Shown piece by piece: positions 1-9,226 of a stretch of 64,000 bases of DNA. A program made the position numbers and the translations under genes. Position 1 is the stretch's first letter. Every line of letters begins with the position of its first letter. Origin of the DNA: Gemmobacter denitrificans (GTDB lineage Bacteria; Pseudomonadota; Alphaproteobacteria; Rhodobacterales; Rhodobacteraceae); contig NZ_JBALHR010000002.1 of NCBI RefSeq assembly GCF_036964905.1, positions 248,001-312,000 on the forward strand, in the 5' to 3' direction. The notes below the pieces were generated by a model that was not told the DNA's origin, searched no databases, and saw only the letters and a program-made list of their open reading frames with translations.

Positions 1-920
1 CGGTGATCCCGATGCTGCCGATGGTGGTGCTGGCCCCGTCATTGCCATTGCTGGCCCTGGCCATGGTGGTCTTTGGCGCGACGATCGGTTGCATGGATGT
101 GGCGATGAACGCGCAGGCGGTTGAGGTGGAACGTGCCCTTGGCCGGGCCATCATGTCGTCGTCCCACGGGTTCTGGAGCCTGGGCGGCTTTGTCGGCGGG
201 GCGGCGGGGGGCTGGGTGCTGGCCCATTGGGGCGGCACGTTGCAGGCGCTGGTGGCAGCGGGGATCGTGGCGGCGCTGGTATTCTGGGCCATGCCTCGCC
301 TGATGGATGTTCCGCCTGTGCCACCTGAACCCGGGGCCGCGCCGGTCCGGATTGTGCCGCGGGATCCTGCGCTATGGCTGCTGGGGATCATGGCGTTGCT
401 CTGCATGGTGCCGGAAGGCGCGGTCATGGATTGGGGTGCGCTCTTTCTGGGCAAGGAGTTGGGGGCTGGGCCATCGCAGGCCGCACTTGGCTTTGCCTTC
501 TTTGCCGGAGCAATGGCGATAGTGCGCTTTGCGGGCGATGCGCTGCGCAACCGCTTTGGTGCCGTGCGCACGCTGCGCGCCTCGGCCGGGTTGGCGGCCG
601 CAGCATTGCTGGCCGCCGCCTTTGCCCCCGATGCGCCGTTGGCGATCCTTGCCTTTGCCGTGGCAGGGTTGGGCATTGCCAATACCGTGCCAGTGCTGTT
701 TTCCGCTGCGGGCAATCATCCCGGCCTGCCGCCGGGGGCCGCGCTGTCCACGGTCACCATGGTGGGCTATGCCGGGATATTGGTCGCGCCTTCGACCATC
801 GGGTTCGTGGCCGAACATCTGGGGTTCCGCCAGACCTGGGCCGCGCTGGCGCTGTGCCTTGTGCTGGTCACCCTGCTTGCCGGTCGGGCGGCGGCGGCGG
901 ATGATCTGCGCCGGGCGTGA
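1..920 (+). CDS. MFS transporter, 5' truncated by the window edge
   Basis: About 305 residues are visible; the reading frame is open to the first base, so the true start lies upstream. The protein is almost entirely hydrophobic, with roughly nine to ten membrane helices, and has a cytoplasmic-loop motif GDALRNRFGAVR resembling the conserved MFS loop (GDxxxRRxG). An early FGATIGCMDVAMNAQA segment is typical of the fucose-permease-like subgroup of MFS proteins. The usual family length is near 400 residues, so about a quarter is missing. The substrate cannot be read from the sequence. The gene lies 100 bases upstream of rimO on the same strand with no clear terminator between. Confidence 0.85.
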   Translation, partial: VIPMLPMVVLAPSLPLLALAMVVFGATIGCMDVAMNAQAVEVERALGRAIMSSSHGFWSLGGFVGGAAGGWVLAHWGGTLQALVAAGIVAALVFWAMPRLMDVPPVPPEPGAAPVRIVPRDPALWLLGIMALLCMVPEGAVMDWGALFLGKELGAGPSQAALGFAFFAGAMAIVRFAGDALRNRFGAVRTLRASAGLAAAALLAAAFAPDAPLAILAFAVAGLGIANTVPVLFSAAGNHPGLPPGAALSTVTMVGYAGILVAPSTIGFVAEHLGFRQTWAALALCLVLVTLLAGRAAAADDLRRA

Positions 921-1020
921 TCGCGCCCCCGCCCTTTTGCGCCTTCGCCCTTCTCTGCCGCCATGCTTTCGCGTATAGGCCGCAGGCCGCCCCTTGCGCT
1001 TCACCGGATCGAGCTTGCCC

Positions 1021-2415
1021 ATGTCCAGCCAGAACCCGCCCAATCTTCGCCCCGATCTTGCCCGCGCCATCGTACCAGATGCCCGGCGCGAAGGGCAGCC
1101 GACGATCGGCATGGTCAGCCTTGGCTGCCCCAAGGCGCTGGTGGACAGCGAGCGCATCCTCACGCGCCTGCGCGCCGAAGGCTATGCGATCAGCCCCGAT
1201 TACAAGGGCGCCGATGCGGTGATCGTGAACACCTGCGGTTTTCTGGACAGCGCCAAGGCCGAAAGCCTGGATGCCATCGGCGAGGCGCTGCGCGAAAACG
1301 GCAAGGTGCTGGTCACCGGCTGCCTGGGCGCGGAACCCGAATACATCACCGGCGCCCATCCCAAGGTGCTGGCCGTCACCGGCCCGCATCAATACGAGGC
1401 CGTGCTGGATGCCGTTCACAAGGCCGTGCCGCCGCAGCCCGATCCCTTCATCGACCTGCTGCCCGCCAGTGGCGTGAAACTGACGCCGCGCCATTACAGC
1501 TATCTCAAGATTTCCGAGGGCTGTAACCACAAGTGCAAATTCTGCATCATCCCCGACATGCGCGGCAAACTGGTCAGCCGCCCGGCCCATGCCGTGCTGC
1601 GCGAGGCCGAAAAGCTGGTGCAAGCAGGCGTGCGCGAATTGCTGGTCATCTCGCAAGACACCTCGGCCTATGGCGTGGATCGCAAGCACGATATGGCCAA
1701 GTGGAAAGACGGCGAAGTGCGCGCCCATATCACCGATCTGGCGCGCGAGCTGGGCCGTTTGGGCGCGGGCGATGACCTCTGGGTTCGCCTGCATTACGTC
1801 TACCCCTATCCGCATGTGCGCGACCTGATCCCGCTGATGGCCGAGGGGCTGGTGCTGCCTTACCTCGACATCCCGTTCCAGCACGCCCACCCCGATACGC
1901 TCAAGCGCATGGCCCGGCCTGCGGCAGCGGCGCGGACGCTGGACGAGATCGCCGCCTGGCGCGCCGCCTGCCCGGAGATCACGCTGCGCTCCACCTTCAT
2001 CGTCGGCTACCCCGGCGAGACCGAGGCGGAGTTCCAGACCCTGCTGGATTGGCTGGACGAGGCGCAGCTCGATCGCGTGGGCTGCTTCCAATACGAAAAC
2101 GTCGCAGGCGCCCGCAGCAATGATCTGCCCGATCACGTGCCGCCCGAAGTGAAGCAGGAGCGGTGGGAACGCTTCATGGAAAAGGCGCAGGCCATTTCCG
2201 AGGCCAAGCTGCAAGCCAAGGTCGGCCAGGTGATTCAGGTGCTGGTCGATGAGGTCGATGACGAAGGCGCCACCTGCCGCACCAAGGCCGACGCGCCCGA
2301 GATCGACGGCAACCTGTTCATCGATGAAGGCTTCGAAGGCCTGAACCCCGGCGATTTCGTCACCGTCGAGGTCGAGGAAGCCAGCGATTACGACCTCTGG
2401 GGCCGTTTGGTCTGA
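1021..2415 (+). CDS. rimO: Ribosomal protein S12 methylthiotransferase RimO
   Basis: A radical-SAM enzyme that adds a methylthio group to the conserved aspartate of ribosomal protein S12 (464 aa). The N-terminal UPF0004 domain supplies Cys36 (SLGCPKALVDSE), Cys72 (NTCGF) and Cys101 (TGCLG), the expected ligands of the auxiliary cluster. The radical-SAM cluster motif CNHKCKFC is at Cys168/172/175, and a TRAM domain closes the protein. The SLGCPK signature separates RimO from the tRNA enzyme MiaB. The ATG at 1021 is preferred over an in-frame TTG at 994 because it gives the family's normal N-terminus. Confidence 0.96.
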   Translation: MSSQNPPNLRPDLARAIVPDARREGQPTIGMVSLGCPKALVDSERILTRLRAEGYAISPDYKGADAVIVNTCGFLDSAKAESLDAIGEALRENGKVLVTGCLGAEPEYITGAHPKVLAVTGPHQYEAVLDAVHKAVPPQPDPFIDLLPASGVKLTPRHYSYLKISEGCNHKCKFCIIPDMRGKLVSRPAHAVLREAEKLVQAGVRELLVISQDTSAYGVDRKHDMAKWKDGEVRAHITDLARELGRLGAGDDLWVRLHYVYPYPHVRDLIPLMAEGLVLPYLDIPFQHAHPDTLKRMARPAAAARTLDEIAAWRAACPEITLRSTFIVGYPGETEAEFQTLLDWLDEAQLDRVGCFQYENVAGARSNDLPDHVPPEVKQERWERFMEKAQAISEAKLQAKVGQVIQVLVDEVDDEGATCRTKADAPEIDGNLFIDEGFEGLNPGDFVTVEVEEASDYDLWGRLV

Positions 2416-2437
2416 CAGGGGGCGCGGCTGCCCCCTG
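2416..2437. terminator. Hairpin directly after rimO
   Basis: An 8-bp perfect inverted repeat (CAGGGGGC ... GCCCCCTG, 6-base loop) begins one base after the rimO stop codon. No U-tract follows, so it may only stabilise the mRNA end or serve both convergent transcripts. Confidence 0.45.
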
Positions 2438-2496
2438 CAGAAACCCGTTGCCCTTGCGCCCCTTCGCATCCAGCGAAAGGCCCGCGCGGTCGCCGA

Positions 2497-3201
2497 TCAC
2501 TTCAGGCTGATTTTCAGTGCCTTGGCCGTTTGCGGGCCGACTTGACCATCGCGGATCAAACCCTTGGCCGCCTGAAAGGCCTGAACCGCCGCCGCCGTAT
2601 TGGGACCGAATTCGCCATCAATCGGCCCGGGGCTGAAGCCCAGATTGGCAAGGGCGGTCTGGATGCGGCGGGTGACGGCGGGTTTCATGCCGCTGGCACC
2701 GATCCGGTAGATCACGGTCGTCAAGGGCGGCAGCGCAACTCCGGCCCCGGCTTCATAGGTAAAGCCGGGGATCAGCACGCCGGTATCCCAGACCCGCCCT
2801 GCCACCTTGCCCGCGCGCACACCAAAGGCGGTGCCCATCGCCTCGACCGTATGGCCCTCGCCATCGCTGACGGCAATATGGCCCATCTTGCCCGGGGCAG
2901 GCGGATAGCGCAGCAGGAAGGCACCGGGTGTGGCTGCTGCCTGCGCAACCGGCACCCGGATGCCACGCGTTGCGCTGTCGCTCTGCCAGGCCCCGGTATA
3001 GGCCTCGGTCAGGGCCGGATCGCCCGCGGGATCGGTGCAGCCGTACAGAAAACCGCCAATCTGCCAGACCAGCCATGAGGTGAATTCTGCGCAATCCCAG
3101 GGCCCGGACCAATCCGGGTTGTTCTTGGGCACCAGCACATTCACGTATTTCTGGCCAATTCTGGTGCGGGCCAGTTTCAGAAGTTTTTCGCCATCCGTCA
3201 T
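2497..3201 (-). CDS. NlpC/P60-like protein with C-terminal peptidoglycan-binding domain
   Basis: A 234-aa protein. The N-terminal two thirds look like an NlpC/P60 or CHAP-type cysteine peptidase or amidase: a possible catalytic Cys in WDCAEFTSW and a possible His in GHIAVSDGEGH. The last 60 or so residues match the PG_binding_1 repeat (IQTALANLGF, IDGEFGPNTAAAVQAFQ). No signal peptide is evident, so export is unclear; phage-type or effector amidases of this kind also occur. The ATG at 3201 is chosen over an upstream TTG because GGAGGA sits about 7 bases before it. Catalysis is inferred from motifs only. Confidence 0.75.
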   Translation of the reverse strand: MTDGEKLLKLARTRIGQKYVNVLVPKNNPDWSGPWDCAEFTSWLVWQIGGFLYGCTDPAGDPALTEAYTGAWQSDSATRGIRVPVAQAAATPGAFLLRYPPAPGKMGHIAVSDGEGHTVEAMGTAFGVRAGKVAGRVWDTGVLIPGFTYEAGAGVALPPLTTVIYRIGASGMKPAVTRRIQTALANLGFSPGPIDGEFGPNTAAAVQAFQAAKGLIRDGQVGPQTAKALKISLK

Positions 3202-3431
3202 CACTCCATCCTCCAATCACTTTGAAAAATCGTCCGCATCGGTTGGGCCGCCCGGTGTTCGATGGCGGGTGACCCAAGGTTAATGTGCCATGAAGTGCCG
3301 CAACCGCCGGGGATGAAAACCGCGCGCTGCCAGCTTGGATTGACGTCTTGTTCACGCCATCCACCGTGCCGCTTGACCTTTGGCCGTGGTGCTCCACAGT
3401 CTCAGTCAGCCAACCGCAGCAGGAGAGCCAG

Positions 3432-3674
3432 ATGACCGATACCCCCGAAATCGCCCAGAAAGCCCCGTTCAAGGTCGAGCTGGAAGAGGGCAAGACCTAT
3501 TTCTGGTGCAGTTGCGGCCGGTCGCAAAAGCAGCCCTATTGCGATGGCAGCCACAAGGGCACCAGCCTGTCACCGGTGAAATTTGTGGCCGAGGCGACCA
3601 AGACCGCCTTCCTCTGTGGCTGCAAGCACAGTGCCAAATCGCCCTTTTGCGATGGGGCGCACAAGGCGCTGTAA
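3432..3674 (+). CDS. Small protein with two CDGSH iron-sulfur motifs
   Basis: An 80-aa protein with two CDGSH-type [2Fe-2S] sites: CSCGRSQKQPYCDGSHKG, then CGCKHSAKSPFCDGAHKAL, each giving the Cys3-His ligand set of the MitoNEET family. Bacterial tandem CDGSH proteins are soluble and thought to act in iron-sulfur or redox handling, but the exact role is unknown. AGGAG at 3421 precedes the ATG at 3432 by a good distance. The second motif ends almost at the C-terminus. It appears to be a single-gene unit. Confidence 0.9.
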   Translation: MTDTPEIAQKAPFKVELEEGKTYFWCSCGRSQKQPYCDGSHKGTSLSPVKFVAEATKTAFLCGCKHSAKSPFCDGAHKAL

Positions 3675-3787
3675 GTTTGTGTCCTGCCGTCTGAAGCTGT
3701 CATGCGAACGGTGGCATTCAATGCGGCAGGATGCCCCCAAGGCCTGTCTGGCAACATTCCTTCCGCTGTCGTCCAACCGGAGCGCCA

Positions 3788-4824
3788 ATGTCCGACCCGA
3801 TGCCGCCCGAGCTGCGCGAGTCTCTGATCGCGCTGGCCATGGCCGAAGGACCGGCGCGGCTGCTGGACCGGTTGCAGGCGTTCCAGGGCATTGATCTGGC
3901 CGGGCTGCCATTTCGTCTACTGGACAGGCTGCTGGCGACTGGCGCGGAGGGCGATCCGGCGGCACTGGCCCGGCTGGCACCGCTCTTGCCCGGGGGCAGC
4001 CGCGCCTCTTTGCCGCGATTTGCGATGGTCTGGCGCACAGTGATACCGCCGCGCTGGAACGCCTGCGGGCTGATCCTGCGGCCCATCGGATGACACGTTG
4101 GGAGGCGACCGGCTGGGCGGTGTTCCTGCGCTATCGCGGCCCGCTGCCGGGCCAGCCGGTCGCCCGTATCATGCAGTTCTGGGACCGGGCCGAACCGCCC
4201 GCCGATGTGGCCCGGGCCATGGCGGGCTGGGTTCATCTGGGGCCGGTGGTCCGGCGCTTCGATGCGGCCCATGCCGGGCGGTTCATCGCGCGCGTGGCAG
4301 GGGCGGATGCCGCGCGCGACTTTGCGGCGCTGTGGCATCCGGCGCTGCAATCTGATCTGTTCCGGCTGTATTGGCTGCTGGAAACCGGCGGGGCCTATAT
4401 CGATGCCGATGGTCTGGCCCAGCCGGGGGCGGCGGCCTTGCTGGCGCAGGCGGCAGGTGGGGGGATGGTGGCCGCCGCGATGACGCGCCTGCCGCGCGCC
4501 GTGGCGATCAACGGGGTGCTGGTTGCGCCAAAGGTTGATCCCCTGATCGCCGACTGGCTGGCCGAGGCCCTGCGCCGCATCCATGATCGCCCGGGCGGTC
4601 CGATCTTCTGGCTGACCGGGCCGGGCTGCCTGACCGAACTTCTGTGGGCACGGGGCAGCACATCCACGGGGCCGGTGCCGTTGCCGCTTGCCGCGCTGGA
4701 TCAGGCGTTCCGGCAACTGGATGCGGGTTACAAGCAGACCGATGCCAATTGGCGCGTGGCCGAACATCGCGCTGGCCTGTCAGATGCGGCAGATATCCGG
4801 CGGCTGTTCCCGCAAAAGACCTGA
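3788..4824 (+). pseudogene. GT32-like glycosyltransferase (DXD sugar-binding region), frameshifted
   Basis: Two overlapping reading frames together make one plausible protein of about 345 aa. The first frame runs from ATG 3788 (GGAG upstream) to a stop at 4093. The second continues as an open frame from well upstream of 4090 to 4824 and carries the catalytic region: RIMQFWDRAEPP, then SDLFRLYWLLETGGAYIDAD, which is the Gly_transf_sug (GT32) core with its DXD motif. Reading one extra G in the CCCGGGGG run at 3989-3996 joins the frames without loss. It could be a true inactivating deletion, a sequencing indel, or less likely ribosomal slippage. An ATG at 4090 could still express the catalytic part alone. 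Confidence 0.75.
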
Positions 4825-4832
4825 AGCCGCAG

Positions 4833-5204
4833 CTATTTCCCGATTTCGGCCAGAAAGGCGCGCACGCAGGTCACCACATGGGCAAAGCGGTCGCCCCCCA
4901 GATGAACCCCGCCATACCAGCGGGTGACCACCACAATCGTATCCTTCAGGTCCGCCCGTTCCAGCATGCGCAGGATCACCGCGCCCGCAGCGCTTTCGCC
5001 ATCGTCGTTCTTGACCGGGCCACCGTCTGAGAGCAAGCAGGCCCAGCTGTTATGCGTGGCCTTGGCATATTTGCGGTGCTGTTTCAGCCTGGCGATGAAG
5101 GCGTCGCATCCGGCGCGGCCCTGCACGGTGCCGCCGCTGACGGCATAACGGGAGCCTCGGTCGGAGACGACCTGTTCGATCTGCAAAAATTCTGGGTCGG
5201 TCAT
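4833..5204 (-). CDS. YigZ/IMPACT family protein (single-domain form)
   Basis: A 123-aa protein matching the N-terminal UPF0029/IMPACT domain: SRYAVSGGTVQG, HRKYAKATHNSWA, DDGESAAGAVIL and RWYGGVHLGGDRF. Bacterial YigZ proteins are usually about 200 aa with a second ferredoxin-like domain; that half is missing here, so this is a short form rather than full YigZ. Biochemical function is unknown for the bacterial family; eukaryotic IMPACT interacts with the translation-control protein GCN1. It is convergent with the frameshifted glycosyltransferase. Confidence 0.85.
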   Translation of the reverse strand: MTDPEFLQIEQVVSDRGSRYAVSGGTVQGRAGCDAFIARLKQHRKYAKATHNSWACLLSDGGPVKNDDGESAAGAVILRMLERADLKDTIVVVTRWYGGVHLGGDRFAHVVTCVRAFLAEIGK

Positions 5205-5249
5205 GGCGCGACCCTAGCTGCGACGGGCGGCGGCTGCAATCGCCCCGGA

Positions 5250-5951
5250 TCAGGCGGTGTCAAAGCGCCAGCCCTGCAGGGTCTGACCTTCGGATTTCAG
5301 CCAGCGGCGCGGCGTTTCATAGCCGGGCATCAGCCGTGCCACCTCGGCCCAGAAGGCGGGTGAATGGTTCATCTGGGCCAGATGCGCCACTTCATGCGCG
5401 GCGACATAGTTCAGCACCTCGGGCGGGGCCATGATCAGCCGCCAGCTATACATCAGCCGCCCGTCATGGGTGCAGCTTCCCCAGCGGGACCGGGTGTCGC
5501 GCAGGGTCAGGCTGCGATAGGACCGGCCCAGCAAGCGCGCATAGTGATCTGAGGCCGCAGCCAGCCGGTCACGCGCCCGCAGACGCAAAAAGGCCGCCAG
5601 ACGGCGCGGCAGGTCATCCGCCGTGCCGGGCAACAACAGGGCCGTGTCGGTGATCTGCACCTGCCGGCCCGAGGCGGGGCCAAGCTGCAGCAGCCGGCCT
5701 TCAAAGGGAAAGGCCGCCCCGTGGCACAGCGCCGTTCCGGGGCTGATCTGGCTTAGCGCACGGCGGATCCAACCCTCTTGCGCGCGGGCAAAGGCCAGTG
5801 CATCGGCTTCGCGCGCCCGTTGCGGCAGCGACAGCGTCACCCGCCCATCCAGCCGCGAGACCCGCAACGAGAATCGCCGCGCGCGGGCCGATCGGCGCAG
5901 CGTGATCTCGATCGGCGCATCCTCTGGCCGGGCAGGGGGCAGGCTGGGCAT
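5250..5951 (-). CDS. YgjP-like zinc metallopeptidase (SprT/M48-like)
   Basis: A 233-aa protein of the YgjP (DUF45) family. The zinc site HEVAH sits in AAHEVAHLAQMNHSPAFWAEV near residue 190, with the downstream NHS histidine as probable third ligand. The upstream RYRSLTLRDTRSRWGSC-like stretch is also typical of the family. It is probably a cytoplasmic protease or hydrolase; substrates are unknown. GAGGA lies just before the ATG at 5951. Its start faces the TIGR02300 gene across about 160 bases, so the two are divergent. Confidence 0.88.
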   Translation of the reverse strand: MPSLPPARPEDAPIEITLRRSARARRFSLRVSRLDGRVTLSLPQRAREADALAFARAQEGWIRRALSQISPGTALCHGAAFPFEGRLLQLGPASGRQVQITDTALLLPGTADDLPRRLAAFLRLRARDRLAAASDHYARLLGRSYRSLTLRDTRSRWGSCTHDGRLMYSWRLIMAPPEVLNYVAAHEVAHLAQMNHSPAFWAEVARLMPGYETPRRWLKSEGQTLQGWRFDTA

Positions 5952-6113
5952 CGAATCCTCTTGATTTGCGGGATGACAATAGTCAGATGGCGGCCATCCG
6001 CAACCGCTGCCAATTTGCTTTGACAGCGATCCTCTGCTGTGGCATGGGCCAGCATTCGCCTGCCCGCCAGCGCCATCCGGCCTGACCGCAGGCCAGTTTT
6101 CAAGGGAGCCGCA

Positions 6114-6452
6114 ATGCCCAAGGAAGAATGGGGTACCAAGCGCATCTGCCCGACCACCGGCAAGCGCTTCTACGACCTGAACAAGAACCCGATCGTCAGC
6201 CCCTATACGGGCGAGATCGTGGATATCGAAAGCGCCCGTCGCAAGATGGCTGCCGCCGTCATTTCGCGCGGTGTGCCGGACAAGGAAGACGACGTTCTTG
6301 TCGATGATCTGGTCGATGCCGATGACGATCTGCTGGAAGCAGGCGTCACCGATGATGCCGAACTGGATGATGATCTGCTGGAAGATGATGCAGATGACAA
6401 CGTCTCGCTGGACGATCTGGCCGATGTGCCGGGTGACGAGGAAGACGTGTAA
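6114..6452 (+). CDS. TIGR02300 family protein with acidic tail
   Basis: A 112-aa protein. The first 45 residues hold the conserved block (KEEWGTKRICPTTGKRFYDLNK, PIVSPYTGE) of TIGR02300, found almost only in Alphaproteobacteria. The C-terminal half is strongly acidic with repeated DDLLE/DD units (residues about 58-112). Function is unknown; the conserved block with its single Cys looks zinc-ribbon derived, and the acidic tail suggests interaction with a basic partner. AAGGGAG precedes the ATG at 6114, which is chosen over an upstream in-frame start. Confidence 0.9.
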   Translation: MPKEEWGTKRICPTTGKRFYDLNKNPIVSPYTGEIVDIESARRKMAAAVISRGVPDKEDDVLVDDLVDADDDLLEAGVTDDAELDDDLLEDDADDNVSLDDLADVPGDEEDV

Positions 6453-6483
6453 GAAAATCGTCGCGGGGGTGTGATTTTTCCTC

Positions 6484-6511
6484 TTGCACCCCCCCGCGCC
6501 GTCCCTTAGAT
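6484..6511 (+). promoter_or_regulatory. Candidate promoter of tRNA-Ala
   Basis: TTGCAC at 6484-6489 and TTAGAT at 6506-6511 are separated by 16 bases and lie about 60 bases before the tRNA. This resembles a sigma-70 type promoter for a stable RNA. It is assigned by inspection only. Confidence 0.4.
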
Positions 6512-6571
6512 AGCCCGCATCGAGACGATGAAGTGATCGGAAACGAAAGCGAAATCGACGAGATACCCGGT

Positions 6572-6647
<76 letters not shown>

Positions 6648-6666
6648 AATTAAATATTGAACAAAG

Positions 6667-6689
6667 AGCCCGCCGCAAGGCGGGTTTTT
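6667..6689 (+). terminator. Intrinsic terminator after tRNA-Ala
   Basis: Stem CCCGCC/GGCGGG with a GCAA tetraloop followed by TTTTT, 20 bases after the tRNA end. Confidence 0.9.
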
Positions 6690-6793
6690 GTTGTTCTGCA
6701 GGCACCTTGCACGTGCTGTGCGACCGGGTGCCATGCCCTGTCCCGAATGGGGGAAGGGAAGGCCTTTTGCAAAAGGGGCAGAGCGGTTTCGCC

Positions 6794-9226
6794 TCAGGTG
6801 CCGCGCGGCTTGGCGCGCAGGGTCGGATCGGCTTCGCGCGGGTCTTCGGGCCAAGGGTGGCGCGGATAGCGACCGCGCATGTCGCGCCGCACATCGGCGT
6901 AGGAACTGGTCCAGAATCCCGGCAGGTCCATTGTCACCTGCACCGGTTTGCCACCGGGGGACAGAAGGGTGATCCGCAGGGGCAGCCGTTTCGGGCCCAC
7001 GGTCGGATGAACCGTCACCCCGAACAGCTCTTGCAAGCGCAGCTCGATCCCGGGCGATTCGCCTTCGTAATCAATAGGCACATGGCGGCCCAATGGCGTT
7101 TCGAATTGCGCAGGGGCCAGCCGGTCAATCAACTGCACCCCTTCCCATCCAAGCCGTGCGCGGATCGGTTCAACCAGATCCAGCCCGCGCAGATCGGTGT
7201 CGGTCCGTGCCCGGCCCAGCCAGGGCAGCAGGGAGTCGTCCGCCAGCAGGGCAGAGTCCGAACAATCGGGCAGATCGGCACCATCGCGGCGGCACAGATC
7301 GATCCGGGCCAGCAGTCGGCGCGCGGCGGGCGAGGGGGTCAGGCCGATCTGGCGCAAGCCTTCCAGCGCGGCGCGGGCCATGGTTTCGGGCGGGGCGTCG
7401 GACCAGATACGATCTTCCAGCACCACCGCGCCGAACCGTTCCTGTCGCCGTGCCTGCACCCGACCCTCGCGGCGCGACCATTCGCAGACATCCTGCCAGA
7501 CGATCTGCGCCCCATGCACGGCGCGCAATTCGGATTCAGAGATGGCCACCGCCTGCCGGATGGTGGCCTCGCGCAGGTCGCCGTCCAGATCGGTGGCCAC
7601 CAGCAACCGCGCGCCTGACAGCGGCTGTCCTGCCGCCATGGCCGCACCCTTGCCACCAGACAGAACCCAACGCGGCGCATCGCCCTTGCGGCGCAGCCCG
7701 ACCCGATCCGGATAGGCCAGCGCAGCCAGTTGCCCAAGGCCAAGGTCGAGCGGCGCTTCGGGCACGGCGCGCGCCAGCCGTCGGGCTTCCAGCCGGATAC
7801 GTTCGACCGTGCCGCGATGAACTTCGTGGCCGTCGCGTTCCACCCGGCCCGGATCGGCAACGGCCGCCATGCGCAGCGCCAGATCGGCGGGGGCTGCGCG
7901 CAGCGGATCGCGTTCCGCCAAAAGCGCGGCCAGGGTGGCCGCCTGTGTGCCCCCCCCGGCGCGGATCAGCATATGCCCCAGACGCGGATGCAGCGGCAGG
8001 GCCGACAGCGCCCGGCCATGATCGGTGATCCGGCCCGCGCTATCCAGTGCCTGCAGGGCGGTCAGAAGCGCGCGCGCTTCGGCCAGAACGCCGGGATGGG
8101 GGGGCGTCAGGAAAGGCAGGTCAGACCCGCCCCAGACCGCCAGTTCCAGCGCAAGCCCGGTCAGATCGCCCGCTTCGATTTCGGCCGGGGGAAAGGCCGC
8201 CAGCGCGCCTTCCTCGCCGCGCGACCACAGCCGGTAACAGGTGCCCGGCGCCACGCGGCCCGCGCGGCCCCGGCGTTGTTCGGCCTCGGCCCGCGTCACG
8301 CGTTCGGTCACCAGCCGCGCCATGCCGGATGGCGCATCAAACCGCGCCCGCCGCGCCCGCCCGCCATCGACCACGACGCGAATATCGGGAATGGTGAGCG
8401 AGGTTTCGGCGATGGAGGTCGCCAGCACCACCTTGCGCAGGCCCGGTGCTGCGGGCGCAAGGGCTGCGCGTTGGGCCGCAAACTCCATGGCTCCGAACAG
8501 CGGGCGGATGTCACAGCCCTTCAGGCCGCGCAACAGCCCCTCCACCCGGCGAATCTCGCCCTCGCCCGGCAGAAAGACCAGTACGCCGCCTTCGGGACAT
8601 TCCTCCACCGACTGAAAGACCAGCGCAGCCAGGGCCTGATCGAACCGCGCCCGCGCATCAAGCGGGCGGGGCAGCCAGCGGGTTTCGACCGGAAACGCCC
8701 GGCCCGCGCTGGTGATCAGCGGCGCATCGCCCATCAGCGCGGCCACGGGGGCCGCGTCGAGCGTGGCCGACATCACGATCAAGGCCAGATCGTCGCGCAG
8801 TGCGGATCGCACCTCCAGCGCCAATGCCAGCCCCAGATCGGCATTCAGGCTGCGTTCGTGGAATTCGTCGAAGATCAGCGCGCCGACCCCCTCCAACCCC
8901 GGATCGCTCTGGATCATCCGGGTCAGGATGCCTTCGGTCACCACCTCGATCCGCGTGGCGCGGCTGACTTTCGCTTCACCCCGGATGCGATAGCCGACGG
9001 TCTGGCCTACCGGCTCGCCCAGGGTTTCGGCCATCCGCTCCGCCGCGGCACGGGCGGCAAGCCGGCGCGGCTCCAGCAGGATGATCCGGCCCTTGATGAT
9101 ATCGCGCAGCGCCAATGGCACGCCGGTCGTCTTGCCCGCGCCCGGGGGGGCCTGCACCACGGCCATGCCCTGGCTGCGGATCGCCGCGCGGATGCCCGGC
9201 AGCACATCATCAATCGGCAGCGCCAT
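6794..9226 (-). CDS. hrpB: ATP-dependent RNA helicase HrpB
   Basis: An 810-aa DEAH-type helicase. Walker A is QAPPGAGKTT (residues 25-34), motif II is FDEFHERS, motif III is MSATLD, and motif VI is EQRRGRAGRVAPG. The C-terminal half contains the HrpB-specific region ending near SSYADVRRDMRGRYPRHPWPEDP, diagnostic for HrpB as opposed to HrpA. The family's physiological role in bacteria is poorly defined. The ATG at 9226 follows AAGGGGG; an upstream GTG is rejected. Its start overlaps the 3' end of the WYL regulator gene by 17 bases, so the two are probably cotranscribed. Confidence 0.94.
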   Translation of the reverse strand: MALPIDDVLPGIRAAIRSQGMAVVQAPPGAGKTTGVPLALRDIIKGRIILLEPRRLAARAAAERMAETLGEPVGQTVGYRIRGEAKVSRATRIEVVTEGILTRMIQSDPGLEGVGALIFDEFHERSLNADLGLALALEVRSALRDDLALIVMSATLDAAPVAALMGDAPLITSAGRAFPVETRWLPRPLDARARFDQALAALVFQSVEECPEGGVLVFLPGEGEIRRVEGLLRGLKGCDIRPLFGAMEFAAQRAALAPAAPGLRKVVLATSIAETSLTIPDIRVVVDGGRARRARFDAPSGMARLVTERVTRAEAEQRRGRAGRVAPGTCYRLWSRGEEGALAAFPPAEIEAGDLTGLALELAVWGGSDLPFLTPPHPGVLAEARALLTALQALDSAGRITDHGRALSALPLHPRLGHMLIRAGGGTQAATLAALLAERDPLRAAPADLALRMAAVADPGRVERDGHEVHRGTVERIRLEARRLARAVPEAPLDLGLGQLAALAYPDRVGLRRKGDAPRWVLSGGKGAAMAAGQPLSGARLLVATDLDGDLREATIRQAVAISESELRAVHGAQIVWQDVCEWSRREGRVQARRQERFGAVVLEDRIWSDAPPETMARAALEGLRQIGLTPSPAARRLLARIDLCRRDGADLPDCSDSALLADDSLLPWLGRARTDTDLRGLDLVEPIRARLGWEGVQLIDRLAPAQFETPLGRHVPIDYEGESPGIELRLQELFGVTVHPTVGPKRLPLRITLLSPGGKPVQVTMDLPGFWTSSYADVRRDMRGRYPRHPWPEDPREADPTLRAKPRGT

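Noticed and set aside
868..2469. 533-codon frame opposite rimO
   Set aside because: Antisense shadow of rimO; low-complexity His/Gln/Gly-rich translation.
3989..3997. Programmed -1 ribosomal frameshift in the GT32-like gene
   Set aside because: CCCGGGGG is not an efficient slippery heptamer of the X-XXY-YYZ type and no downstream pseudoknot was evident; deletion or sequencing indel is simpler.
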